Of a stretch of 64,000 nucleotides of DNA, positions 46,505 through 58,192 are shown piece by piece. Made by a program: the position numbers and the translations under genes. The notes below the pieces were generated by a model. The model ran no database searches. It had not been told where the DNA came from and saw only the letters and a program-made list of their open reading frames with translations. Source of the stretch: Combretum micranthum. Taxonomy: Eukaryota > Streptophyta > Magnoliopsida > Myrtales > Combretaceae. The stretch lies in NCBI GenBank assembly GCA_024138025.1, contig JAMXBD010000023.1, positions 2,604,001 through 2,668,000 on the forward strand, given 5' to 3'. The first letter of the stretch is position 1, and every line of letters starts with the position of its first letter.

Positions 46505-46760
46505 TGTTGTTGTCTACTAACATAGACCAGAACAGACTACTCTAGTTTTTTAGTTTAGTTTAGTTTAGCTTAGGATAGGGTAAAAGATAGAGAGAGAAAG
46601 AAACGGAAGGGTATGGATGTGTTTTGGTTCGGGTTAAACGTAGGGATACGAGAAATCTAGCACGAATCTCAGTGAGAGAGAGAGTGTGTGTGTGTGTGTG
46701 TACCGAATGGAATCTAACGGTAGGAGGAGAGTACAACTGAAATCAATTACGACGATGGAA
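46505..46760 (-). promoter_or_regulatory. 5' UTR and proximal promoter of the membrane-protein gene
   Basis: This is the upstream side of the gene. It has a TAGTT repeat (46,540-46,565) and a (GA)n(GT)n microsatellite at 46,673-46,701, both common in plant 5' regions. No TATA box could be placed with confidence. Assignment is by position. Confidence 0.4.
46673..46701. repeat. GA/GT microsatellite
   Basis: GAGAGAGAGA followed by about ten GT dinucleotides, upstream of the host gene. Confidence 0.9.
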
Positions 46761-47960
46761 TATTTACGCTCGATAATAGATCCGTTGCTTGGGATAGGTC
46801 TACCCATAAAATTACAACTCCCTTAGTGTTTCTTGTCTTAATTCCTATTAATTCGTTTCTTTTAACCAATAATAGTTAATAATTATTAAAATTATAAATG
46901 AAATAGTATAATAATAATATAATAATAATAATAATAATATAAGATTATTAAAATTTTAAACGGTTTTAATCATAAAGTTAAAAATTAATAGAAGCCAAAC
47001 TTATATTTGAATGGGAAAAATGAAAGGAAGCGAAATAAGAAGAAAAATATATTAAAATTCCATCATTTGATATGAGAAAATAAATAAAAAAAGAATGGAA
47101 AATAAATGAAATTTATTACCTCAAACCTCATAATTCTTTCCCCCTTAAATGAGAGGAAGAGGAAGAAAATAAGAAAAATCTTTACATGTATCGATTTGCC
47201 TTTCTAGTTTTTCTTCTTTTTATATATATTTCTTTTAATTTTTACGGGTATCTTGGTATTTTAGTTGATTCCTTCTTTTCTTCCGATTTTTTTTTCCCGC
47301 CATTATCTAAACGTACAAGGAAGAATTAATTACTCTTACACTTTATTAATTTCAAAATATTTTCTCTCATATTATTTCTTTTCATTTCAAATTGTAAAGA
47401 CTAATAATTGCACTTTTATGTTAATCAAGTTATTATAGAACTTATCAAGGATGATCTACTTAATTATAAAATATATTAAAGAATGTTTGCGTTGATAAAC
47501 TTAACTGAGTTACGATATAATTCTCAAAATTTTAAAAAGTCTAATTTTCCAAATATAAAAAATAAATAGATAAATAAATGATATCGACTTTTTCGTATGC
47601 TTATTATGTGCTTCACCCTCTCAATGTTTATGCCTCAGCTCCTTGTTAATACCTGCCATTATTTGTTAATTGACTCATGGCTCACTAATTCTACAAAATG
47701 GAGTCGATTGCGAATTTTACTTTTCGAAATTCATGACTTTTTAAAATGGTTTTTTTTTGGGCGATTTTTAAAATGGTTAAAACTTATTGGTATAGAGCAT
47801 TGAATAGGAAGGAGTTTGATGTTTGCCACTATTAAGTAAAAACATTAGATTGAATAAATAATATACTGCAGGATAAAAGTTTGAATTAGGTAAAAAAAAA
47901 AAAGTAAAATTTTGGTTAAGTAAATGATATGTGAGTGAAGAAAATGCATTGACTTAATAC
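46761..47960. other. Unassigned AT-rich DNA
   Basis: ATA/ATT-rich, with an (AAT)n-like run at 46,905-46,940. No gene recognised; the 68-codon frame at 47,597-47,803 has no motif. Confidence 0.45.
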
Positions 47961-48388
47961 TAGACATCTCACAGGTCCGGTTCAGGTTCGAACTGTGATC
48001 CAAACCTCCAAGTTTGGTTTCAATTTTTACGGATCCGGAACCACCCCATCTATAGTACGGGACGGATAGGAACCGTGGACTCCCTGGTTTACAAGGTGGA
48101 TCCCATGGTTTTGAACCGGTTTAAATTTTTTTTTAAATTCCTACTACAAAATTTTATTTATCCAATGCAAATACTGTGTTGAAAAAAAGCTTATTATATT
48201 ACACTTATTTCTTAACTTTTGTTGCTGGCTTTTCTTTTTTTTTTTTTTTTTGTCCAACTATGTGAACCTACTAGTTCTGGCGGGTCCCATATGTGGAACC
48301 AGCGAGGACCTGCCACCCCGTGCGGGTCATACTGCCAGTGGCGGTCCAGGTAGAGTCCCAGTTCGGATTCGATCCTAGGAGATGTCTA
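47961..48388. mobile_element. hAT-like MITE with clean ends
   Basis: A 428-bp element starts TAGACATCTC and ends GAGATGTCTA, a perfect 10-bp terminal inverted repeat, with CTTAATAC (47,953-47,960 and 48,389-48,396) as an 8-bp target duplication. TAG starts and 8-bp duplications fit hAT. Subterminal parts are G+C-rich with imperfect inverted phrases such as GGTTCAGGTTCGAACTG against CAGTTCGGATTCGATCC. It is non-coding. If the flanking A/T are counted outside, the duplication reads as 10 bp (ACTTAATACT). Confidence 0.82.
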
Positions 48389-48440
48389 CTTAATACTATA
48401 AAGTATTTTATTATTGAATATAGTATAAGCACATAAATAT

Positions 48441-48713
48441 ATTTTTTGAGAATAAGTTCATTTTAGGTTATAATATTTCGAAAAGTTCAAAAGAAATCAC
48501 AACATTTATAAGTAAGTTCATTTTAGATCACAATATTTTTTAATGGTTCAAAAAGAAGTCATAACGTTTAGAAAAATGAGTTAATTAAAGCTACCATTAG
48601 CATGTGTCAATAGAAAAAATATTTAATTAAATCTTAAAAAACACTTTTCAAAACGTTGTGATATAAAATAAACTTATTTTCAAATGTTGTAACCTTTCGG
48701 TATAATTTACCCC
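48441..48713. mobile_element. MITE related to the GGGTAAATT type, one end decayed
   Basis: The right end reads TTTCGGTATAATTTACCCC, on the other strand GGGTAAATTATACCGAAAGG, like the start of the element at 20,818. The inner left arm (TTTTGAGAATAAGTTCATTT) is the inverted partner of TAAACTTATTTTCAAATG. The left terminus is lost. A 61-bp direct repeat of AAGTTCATTTTAG begins at 48,453 and 48,514. Confidence 0.6.
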
Positions 48714-49914
48714 ATATTCTTTTGTATGCAAAAATTCGTCCTGAGATAGTCCTACGACTAACAATTTCTCTAGTGAAAAAAAGGGATATAGATTATTATT
48801 AATTTTATATTACATAAAATAGACATTTCTTATGATAAAAAATTTTACAAATCAAACAAGAAAATAGATATTTTGCAGTAATAAAAACAGAATATCAATT
48901 CTATTTTAGTTAATCAAATGCAGTATAAAGAAAGCCCATGTGGAAGGAACATAGAGGAGAAGAGATTGTTTGGATTATTTAAATAGAAAATGTATAAGTG
49001 AAGAAAATCCATCATTCTAATACAATTTTGGATTGGAGCTGATATTATGTTCATGAATATATCCCAACATAAAGCTTATGGCTGGAATTAATCCCTGATA
49101 ATAAAGTTTATCGCATATGTAACATTATAGCTCTTTATTATATATGACATTTTTACGTTTAATCTCTTGTTTGTTTTCATATGCCCTATATAGAAAATGA
49201 CGAGATTTGGCAAAATATCCCATAATGTCCTAACATTAGACAGAAAAATCGATACTATTTTTGTGTGTAATTTAATAGGACATTAAAGGATGGCACAACT
49301 AAAGAAATCAGCAGCCAAACAATTTGAAACTGCAATTAAATGCAACTAAAAAGTTGTCTGAAAAAACAATCAAAAGGCTTCATTCTATATTTTCTAGGTG
49401 GACAACCACCGGGAACTTGCGCTTTAGGAGCGTTCTTTAGAATATTGTGCACCTTTTAACTGTAACCAACTGCCATTAACCGCACCACCAACCGCAGCAG
49501 CGCGTTCAATCGGGGCAACCACAAGCCACATTTGACATCTTGGACGCAGGCTACCACTTACCAGTGAAAAACTCCACTTTTTATGATCCTTATAGGTGTA
49601 AAAGATTCCTCTAACACAAAAATGAGTTCTTTTAAAAAAAAAAATTATTATTATATAAAAGTAAGCTATTATGTAAAAAAAAAAAAAAATATGATCCATA
49701 AAAATATAAAAAGTAGTAAAAGAACTCTTATATAAAACCTTATGATTAAAGTGGTGAGGTACTTTAAGAAGAAAGTTTCTTAAAATACTAATGTGACATC
49801 ATAAAGATCTTGCGAAGAAATTGATACGCTTGTTTTTAAACTCTTTTCAAAAGTGCAAAAATTTACAGGACAATGTATCGAGTGCATATGTAATGATAAA
49901 ATTTCGGTAAATAG
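48714..49914. other. Unassigned DNA with a G+C-richer patch
   Basis: Mostly AT-rich. The patch 49,400-49,560 has repeats of the ACCGCA/GCGGTT kind, seen in some plant DNA transposon ends, but without identifiable termini. The 91-codon minus frame there has no known motif. Confidence 0.4.
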
Positions 49915-51116
49915 CAAATTGTGTCCATAAGGAATGAGCGTTAGCTCTCAACCATTTTGGTCCTATTCATAGTTAGGCAAATTGATAATTTGAGTTTTGA
50001 TATCTACAAAGAAAAAAAAAATTGAAATTAAAACTAATTTATAAAAATTTAGGATTTCAAACACCTAATATTAGATTCACTTTAGAGGCAAATAATCAAA
50101 AAATTAATTGATGTATACAACTAACCAAAATATGCTTGCAATTCTAAATTGATAATGAGTTTAGTGTTTTCAAACAATTAAGCACTAAGGAAAAACTCAT
50201 TTTCTCAAATCGAGTAATCACCCTAAATTACCCAATTAATTTATCATATTTCGAGAAAATTGATTAATTGACTAATCTCTTAATTTTTGTAATCCTAATT
50301 GAATTAAAACTCATATTTCTGCGTGATTTTTAATCCAAATTAGCTAATCACATATTTGATTAGAAAAGAATTTCCCAATTACAATCCTAATCTAACATGC
50401 ACTCTAAGATCAACCCAAAATACATGATTGGTGAATTAGCATCAACAACTTGAAAGGAAGCATGAAATAAATCAACAACAGTGAACATCGACTAAATTAA
50501 CGAAAACATCAACTCAAAACCTTAACATTTGCATAAGGAAAAAGTTTTAAATAACATCTATGATATGAAATTAAACAAAAAGAAATGAAATCATCTTAAA
50601 TAGAGATCCCATGCCCAAATCCACGTACAAATGATGTTCCCACTTAATCCCGATATGGAATCCTCAAGAAAATTAAAAGAAAAAGCTAAAGAAAAAGAAG
50701 AACTAAAAATATAAAGGAAAAAACTACTATCTTCTCTATCTTCTTCTCCCCATGTCCTCTCTCTATTCTGTTCTATTCTCTTTTCGTAATTGGTATATTA
50801 TTCATCATTTAAGTGCAATAAATTGAATAGTCAATTTGGATGGACTCTTATCATTAGGATAGACAATTTCTGGAACATGGTCTTCATGTTAAGGCCTGTT
50901 GATGTGCTGCAGACCATCTACGTAAATTCCCTAAAATCAAACAAATATAATCGAAGCATAAAATTTAGTTTTCATTTTCATATCGACTTTAATTCATATG
51001 TATATTTTATAAATCATATAGTTTAGCTATTAAAACTATAAAATATACACATTTGTATAATAAGAAGTTTGGTAAAACTATATGAAATTATAATTTATCA
51101 ATTACCCCCAACTTAA
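49915..51116 (-). repeat. LTR and polypurine tract of a decayed Athila-like element
   Basis: At 51,091-51,116 the plus strand reads TAATTTATCAATTACCCCCA then ACTTAAG and, shortly after, GCTTGCTTTCAAGAAAA. The Athila element at 58,144-58,192 has the same layout (TTTATCA, TTTCCCCACACTTGAA, CTTGCTTGTCCTCAAGAAAA). The minus-strand LTR should start TGATAAATT at 51,100; its far end near 49,915 is a guess. The following DNA has no coding remains. Confidence 0.5.
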
Positions 51117-51910
51117 GATTTTGCTTGCTTTCAAGAAAAAAAAATATTATCATAAAAAACAAAGGACATTTTATTGTACTAACAAAGTCGTATTCATATA
51201 CATGATGTATATAAAATTGGCATTGACAAATAAAGCACTTTTGCATCCCTCATAATCAAATATTAATCAAAGTTCCTGCAACCTAATAATACAAAGTATA
51301 TGCCTAATCTTTTATAGCATGCACTAATAATACTAATATATCACTAAAATAACTAATCTAAGCTTTCCAATATTTCATACAGTTTAAATAGAAGTTCATT
51401 GTCCTTGAATTGAATTTAACATTAATCCACTCAAGAAAAGTCATATACACTTTAATAAATTTGAACTAAAATGTATACACTTCCTATTCCATCTTATCAA
51501 ACATTCAAACCCAAAGACTTGTGCATATTTCATCTGCTCAGTCTCCATAATTTCTCTACATAAAGGAGGACTTGGTCGAGGGGTAAATTAAGGCACGATG
51601 AGTTTAAGGAGCTACAAGGTATAGGAAGCAATAGTTTAAAAACTAATCGTTGCAGACTTTTGAATTTGATCGTTATAGTTTTTTTTTTTTTTTTTGGTGA
51701 ATAGCTATGTTTCCAAACCTAATTATATATATATATATATATATAATGTTTTTGGGTGATTTTTAGCAAGAGAGTAGAGCTTAACTTGCAAATACCGTGA
51801 AAAAGTACTCTCTGTTTTATGTTTATTTTGTTGAGTGAATTATGTCAGTCATCATATTAGTGAGCTAATATTATAAGACACTATTCACATGTTTTGTATG
51901 AGTATTTTAG
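51117..51910. other. Unassigned DNA
   Basis: Non-coding; possibly the 3' non-coding region of the Athila-like relic to its left. Contains a T run (51,680-51,697) and an AT microsatellite (51,725-51,745). Confidence 0.4.
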
Positions 51911-52105
51911 TGAAGTCCTTCTATATTTGAGGCAATAGGTGAAGTACTCATGTATTGAGGTACTTCTGTGAAGTTCTAGGCAATTGGTGAAGTCATCATG
52001 TTAAGGCATTTGTGAAGTCCTCTTTGCGAGGCATTGTTGTGAAGTCCTCTATTATGAGACATTTGTTTATGTTGAATAGAATGTGTGAAGTCCTCATTAA
52101 GTGGG
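51911..52105. repeat. GTGAAGTCCTC tandem repeats
   Basis: Six to seven imperfect copies of a roughly 33-bp unit with GTGAAGTCCTC and GAGGCA(AT)T. The following DNA to about 52,350 resembles the end of a retrotransposon LTR (ending TTTCCCAACA) but cannot be proven. Confidence 0.75.
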
Positions 52106-52956
52106 GTAATTTGTAGATTATGGAGACTAAGGGTTGGGCCAAACTCCATGTGAAATCTGGTGTAATCTTTACCTTCCCTTATCTCTTTATTGTTATTGAT
52201 ATAATTATGCATAAGGATAAAAGAGACAATGATTGCTTAAGTGAGCTTAAAATAGAGTTTAAAAACCCGCCTTGTAGGTTTCGCTTCCGCAATGTGTGCG
52301 TGTAATCAAGCTTAGTGATGCGTGCATTTTGTTTCCCAACATATTATTGTTGAAATGTGGCCATGAAACAGAGATTAAATGGAATGGAATTAACTAGGTG
52401 GTAAAGTCTTTGAAACACCTCTTTCTTCTATATTTTGGACCTTTAACCATATGAGGTGAAAATCACTAATACAGTTTTGTAACGTAGCCATACGAGTGTC
52501 TTATTTGTCAACTTATCCACTACCACCCCCAAAACCTTACATAAAGTTGCAAAAATAATAATTTCTTACATAATTGATTAAGTAGTTATCGATACTTGAC
52601 ACTCGAAGAAACCCCTATTCTTACTCTTATTTAAGCCTTGTATTTTGGCTAAATAAAGAAGATTTTCAATCACAACTTCATCATACTTAAAGGTAATCTC
52701 TCCTGCTTTGCTATAAATGAAAATTTGCAATTATAGTAACTATATTGTATCAAATGAATGATGAATTGTCATTGTTATTTGTAGTCCTAAAATAGAAAAT
52801 AAAAATAAAAAAAATGAATGGACATAAAAGGTGACACCAGACACATTTAAGATAGAATTCTACTAATAATTCAATAACACATAGATGTAACTATTTGGAT
52901 AATGGGGTAGAGTAAAATGTAAGGAATTAGTGAAAGAATTTAGTGAACTAATAATA

Positions 52957-52988
<32 letters not shown>

Positions 52989-53590
52989 CAAGCCGTGTTA
53001 GAACTAGGGCAGGATCATATTTGGATTGCTAAATTACTCATGATAGGTAGTTTATCTAGTAGAAAAAATTATTAAGTGATAATGGTGTTAGGTTCATCTA
53101 TGCTTAATTTCTTGTGGACCATATATCATGATCATGTTGTAAATGAATCATGAATAAGCAGGTGATTGATACTTGAATAAAATCTCATGGCTAGGTAGAA
53201 GTCATGAAGGAGTCTTATTGATTTTGATAAGATAATTACATAAAAATTGTAAATAAAACCCAAATAGATTACTGAGAGCATTAGATGAAAAAATTATTAA
53301 ATGAATGTTGATGATTAGTTTAGCTAAGAAAAGCAGAAGGTTATGACTAAAGAAGTATCTAAATGGTGAAAGGTTGGCGGTAGAACGAAGAATTCTTAGC
53401 TAGCAATGGTAGAAGGGGATAAGTTGTGCCCAATGGAATCTCCATATTGGTATCTTTGGTAATATCTGAAACAACTAGTTAGGAGTTACAAAAATTATAT
53501 GAAGTAGATGACTGAACTACACCATCCTTAGTTTATGGCTATTTCAATTTGAACTAGAAACCAAGGAGGAGCTTAGTATTGTTTTTTAAT
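52106..53590. other. Unassigned DNA with a microsatellite
   Basis: An (AT)n run lies at 52,960-52,989. No gene recognised. The right part (from about 53,300) may be the decayed upstream part of the PPR pseudogene. Confidence 0.4.
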
Positions 53591-53599
53591 GCATTTAGT

Positions 53600-54360
53600 C
53601 GAGCTAAAGAGAAGAAAAAGTCATGTTACGTTTTACTTAAGATAATAATGAACCTATTGCCCAGACATTCTATAGTCAAATGGAGATATTGGTGGTTAAA
53701 ACTGCGTTTTTATATTATAGATGGCAAAGAGAAAGAAGAAATGTGCTATTCAGCATATTGATTGATTAAATAAATGAGGTCAAATGTAATTGAATGGGAT
53801 AGTGGTTGATGGTTAGCCTAGATTGATCTCCATGCCATGCAATCTCAATAGGTTTATGCAGATGTAAGATGTAAATGACCAAAATGGAACAACCATACTT
53901 GATTTGGTATAATAAATGACACTTAAATAAATTAAGAAAAATGTTGGTTGAATTTGGTTAATAATTTAGGGTTGGTAGGTATTGCAAATTGCTTTAGCTA
54001 TAAAAAAGAGAAAGAAGAAGATCGTGTTTACCTTAAAAGCATCCTTATGTCCATGAATATGCTATGCGATAGGATTCAAGGGAGTACTTAAATGTTCAAA
54101 CTCGTATTTGACTCTTTCATAAAAAAAGATGTGTACTTATGGAATTCCTTGATCATTGGATATGTGAGAAAATTACTTCTTTAGTAAATATTTATGCTTG
54201 TCTATTCTAGATATTGATGTTAGAAATTCAATTGTGTCTATGTACAATAAGTGTGGGGAGTTAAGATATATAGAGAAAATGTTATTGAAACACTTGAAAG
54301 CAATGCAACTCCTTTGAACATATCGAGCACTAGTATTACAACAAATGAATGATGGCATAA
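53600..54360 (+). pseudogene. PPR (pentatricopeptide repeat) gene remnant
   Basis: At 54,092-54,177 one frame reads MFKLVFDSFIKKDVYLWNSL and then IIGYV, the standard plant PPR motif (VFDxM...KDVxxWNSxIxGY). At 54,211-54,290 another frame reads DIDVRNSIVSMYNKCGEL, again a PPR unit (NSLVxMYxKCGxL). Other pieces (ISMPCNLNRFMQM) fit loosely. PPR proteins bind organellar RNA for editing or processing. Many stops and frame changes show that it is not functional. Boundaries are approximate. Confidence 0.6.
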
Positions 54361-54411
54361 TAAGAAGATACGAGAATCACTAGATCTATGTAGGATGTAG
54401 GTGTAGAACTG

Positions 54412-56538
54412 AAATAACCATGAAATTTCCAACTTATATTTTATATGTGTGTTATTGATTTTGTACATGCTTTTGGTATGTATTGAATATGATTTGTGTT
54501 CATGATGAATTATGTGTTTTATTATTGTGTTAAATATTCAAATACTCTAGAATTTATTAAATATTTAGTTCACAAAATTTAAATTGCATTAACATGTAAG
54601 AATTATATTTGGAATGTAGTAAAATGAGTAAATAGATCCATGCACATAAGCCTCATCATAGCATAAATCTTTTACCTTAAAGGGAGTTTAAACACCTCAT
54701 TAATTAACCAAAGATAAGTTTATTAATTAGCAAATGATAAGTCATTAAGTCCCCTTAACCTCTTATGCCTCAAAAGTCAAACCTTAAGATAATATCAACT
54801 CAAATAGTACAAAATTCGTGCACAATTTTCAGACCTCCTAAACATGCCTTCAAAAGCTTCAAAACATAATTTCCTTCTTCTCCAAAGCTCTTCCATGGAC
54901 CTATATAGATAAGCCTTTCATCTTCTACACTTTCTACCATCAAAAGCATGCTAGAGGATCACAAAACCAAGGCCTAAAGTTCTATTGATAAGTATGTGTT
55001 TCATGTTTTCAAAATATGCAAGTTCATTGTTTCTTAGCAATAGGTTTTAAGCTTAAATTGTGCTTGATGACTTATATACTTTGTTGGTTGTATGAGGAGT
55101 GTTTTTTTGTTATAGGAGTTAGTGGTATATGTAGTATAAGAGATTAGAAGTGTTGAGCAATGCAAATGGTCGATGACTAAATGTTGGGTGTAATGATTTG
55201 GGGTTTGAAGTATGATTTATGTATGATGATTTGTGGTAGAGAGTTTGATGTTATGAGTTGGAGTTTATGTTGTTTGAATAATGTAATGAACATATAACAA
55301 GCTTTGGGAAGTTTAGACTAAGTTTGAGAATTTTTTTGAAAGTGAACAAAGTGTAATAAAACAGGGGAAATCAAAAACATTTTCGTATAGGCTAAATTTT
55401 GGTCGTACGCCGGCATCTGGAGTTTCTACGCCACCGGCTTATAGGCGGTGTTGGAAACGAACAGAATTAAAATTATTAAAGCCGTTTGAACGCCGCCGGC
55501 TTTTGCTAGAAAAGTCAGCCGGTGTTCATTCTTTCACATTGTATGCCGGCTACTGAGAACCAAAGCTGCCGGCGTATAGTGAGAGGCTGCCAGCGTATCC
55601 ATGTACGCGGCCGGTTTGCACCTCTCTGGATGTTTTGAAAAATTTTGGATTTGCATTCTACATCGGCTCAAAGCCGCCAGCATAGAATGAAGGCAGCCGG
55701 CGTACCCTTGAACGCTGCCAGCGTTGGCAGTATTGATTTTCAGAGTGTTGAACACCGGTTCAAAACCGCCGGCTTTGAGTGCCGGCGTATCCCCTATGCT
55801 TTTGAATTTTAAAAACTTTCTTCAAAATTTTTCGAAGTTTGATATATGATCAATTTAGTATTTGTTAAGTGTTCTATGATATAATAGGATGTTTAAATGC
55901 TTTATTATGACTTTGTACTAATTTATTTGAATTCTTTGATTAATTATATTTTCAACTAGATAATTAGTGCTTGAACTAAGTGTGAGTTTATAATTACTTC
56001 TTTTATAGTGAGTGATCCCCTTTCGGTTATTTCCATTGATTCTCGAGCTAGTACAGGTACGTAATGACTTGCTTGTATGTTTATTAGGATAAGCATACTT
56101 AAATTTGATATAAATTCTAAGTGACTTAAATATTACTTGAATTGCTTGTGTTTTCACCGTTGAATTCGGTCCGGGGAGCGGTAACTTATCATGATGCAAT
56201 GATATGTTAGTGTAGGCGCTTAAGCCGATAGTCATGATGCAATGACTAGGCTTGGCGGATAATCGATAGAAAATGTAGTAACTGAGCAACATTTACTTAT
56301 TCTTGAAAAGAAATAGTATAACTTAATTCAATATTTATGGGAGCATGTGAATTAATTTATATTATGGATTGAGTTAAGTGAAGTTGGACAATGGCTATAT
56401 AACCTATATGAGATTATTCTTTTCAGTGTAACGTTATTTAGGAGATATAGATATTCGGGCTATCTATATCAACCCCCTGAGCGTCGTGAGCGTTACTCAG
56501 GATCCCCAGAATCCCATGGCTTGTTGATCTGCTTTAAA
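54412..56538 (+). repeat. Part of a Tekay/Del-like LTR, cut by the Athila element
   Basis: The stretch starts TGAAATAACCATGAAATTTCC, like a common Tekay/Del LTR start, and includes a TTCACCGTTGAATTCGGTCC segment and an ATGATGCAATGA repeat region typical of that group. It stops at the Athila LTR at 56,539. There is no coding region. A palindrome array lies at 55,400-55,790. Confidence 0.45.
55400..55790. repeat. GCCGGC palindromic module array (first)
   Basis: At least ten units with GCCGGC or one-base variants (GCCGCC, GCCAGC, GCCACC), e.g. CTGCCGGCGTATAGTG and GAACGCTGCCAGCGTTGGC. It is unusually G+C-rich for this region. Small frames across it are not genes. Confidence 0.85.
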
Positions 56539-58154
56539 TGTTTAGTATTTTAAAACCAATTCTCCAGCAAGTATACTGGTCGATCAAGTAATAAAGTGAT
56601 GAATGAGTATCGATCCCACAAGGAAAGTTTAATTACTAAACATTATTAGTTCATTTCAATATTTAGGCAAAGAGAAATCAAATCCTTTATGTAATTATTC
56701 ACTATAATGTCTACACTATTCAATAGCTAATATTAACTAATTCTACTTACACAAGTCTTAACAAGTTAAGTTAATGGGATTAAGATAAAATTTAATTTTC
56801 TCCAATCATGTTGAACTAGGGTTATTAAAATTGTTAGAATTAATGCATATCCATGTGAGTCTAACAAGATTCACAAATTCTAAAAACAAATTTGAAAACC
56901 TTTTCTACCTTAAACACTCCTTAGCTTCCACTTCTGAGCATTTTGATAGATTTAATATGTGCAACTAAGATTTTCCCAAATCTAAGTTGACTAATTGTCC
57001 TAAATCAAGATATGAAAGAATTCCTTCTTTAAAACTCATATTCAAAACAATGTTTTAATAGAAATGATAGACTCTATTAGGATTAAAAATCTCTTGCCTT
57101 CGCATACTTGAATTTTTCTTCCAAATATAAATTCAAATGAAATTAAAGTCTTTGCTAAGATGCCCAATCTCATTCAAACTTAAATTCATCCGAATTTTCA
57201 GTTTTTAGTTTGAATTTAACAAGGATTTGCATCATTCTTACAACCCAATAACACTAATTCAACAATCACTTCAGATAATCAAGGATTTCATCATTTCCCA
57301 CCGTCAAATTTAGCTAACTACCATTTCTACGCTATCTAACAAGATACTAATAACAACTATAATGATATTCATGACAAAATGTAAATAACAAATCAAGTAA
57401 GGAAGAATTTACCAGTAATTCGGGAAAACAAACCGTACAAATTGCAATTAGAATCCTTGTTAGCAAATTCTACTCAATCCACAAACGATTAGAACAAATT
57501 TGATGAAGATCCAAGTACATCTTGATTGTCTACCTATATCTTTCTCTAAAACTACTGGGAGAAATTGAGAATGAAAAATAAAACGTAAGTCCCCCTTTCT
57601 CTCTCCTCAAAGCATGTAAAAATACATGCTTTTCGTGTAACTGTCATGTAACTTCTGCATCCAACGCCGGCGGTTTCACATCCAACGCCGGCGGCGTTCA
57701 ATCAAGCGTTAAGGATTTTTAAACTGATGGTTTTCAACGCCGCCTTTCAACGCCGACGGCGTACTCCTCCATTTGCCGGCGTTGGCTTCAAATTCAAGTA
57801 GTGTTCCTCTTCAAACGCCAGCGGTGTTGGATTCAGCGTTAAAGACTTAGGCTCTGTAATGATTCAACGCCGCCTTTGAACGCCAGCGGCGTTGATGTCT
57901 AATTTTTTTTTCGTATGCTTTGATCTCCTTCAGCGCCGGCTGCGTTTGGCCCAACTTCACCGGTGTTTGTTTGTTTCACTTCCAATTCACACAATTTCTT
58001 CATGATTCCTTGTTGATACATTCCATTTTCATTCCTGACCTGATTCCGAACAAATAACACAAAACTGAATATTAATTCCTTTGCTTTTATACTAATTAAT
58101 ACAATTAAGTGTCAATTTAGAGATGAAAAATATATCAATATTCTGAGTTTATCA
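56539..58154 (-). repeat. 3' LTR of the Athila-type element
   Basis: About 1.6 kb, TG...CA: the plus strand starts TGTTTAGTATTTTAAAACC and ends GAGTTTATCA. The end nearest 56,539 has ATCGATCCCACAAGGAA, the reverse of the CCTTGTGGGATCGAT signature. It contains a palindrome array at 57,660-57,970. The partner LTR is outside the window. Confidence 0.8.
57660..57970. repeat. GCCGGC palindromic module array (second, inside the Athila LTR)
   Basis: Units such as AACGCCGGCGGCGTT (arms AACGCC/GGCGTT around GGC) and TTTGCCGGCGTTGG recur about eight times over 310 bases. Confidence 0.9.
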
Positions 58155-58192
58155 ATTTCCCCACACTTGAACTCTTGCTTGTCCTCAAGAAA
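58155..58192 (-). other. Polypurine tract of the Athila-type element
   Basis: The minus strand reads TTCAAGTGTGGGGAAAT and then the LTR start TGATAAACTC. Upstream CTTGAGGACAAGCAAG is conserved with the relic near 51.1 kb. Confidence 0.75.

Noticed and set aside
49424..49699. 91-codon minus-strand frame in a G+C-richer patch
   Set aside because: No conserved motif and a low-complexity Phe/Ile C-terminus; more likely transposon-end sequence than a gene.
51911..52350. Solo LTR around the GTGAAGTCCTC repeats
   Set aside because: The right part looks LTR-like but no left end or target duplication could be found, so only the tandem array is listed.
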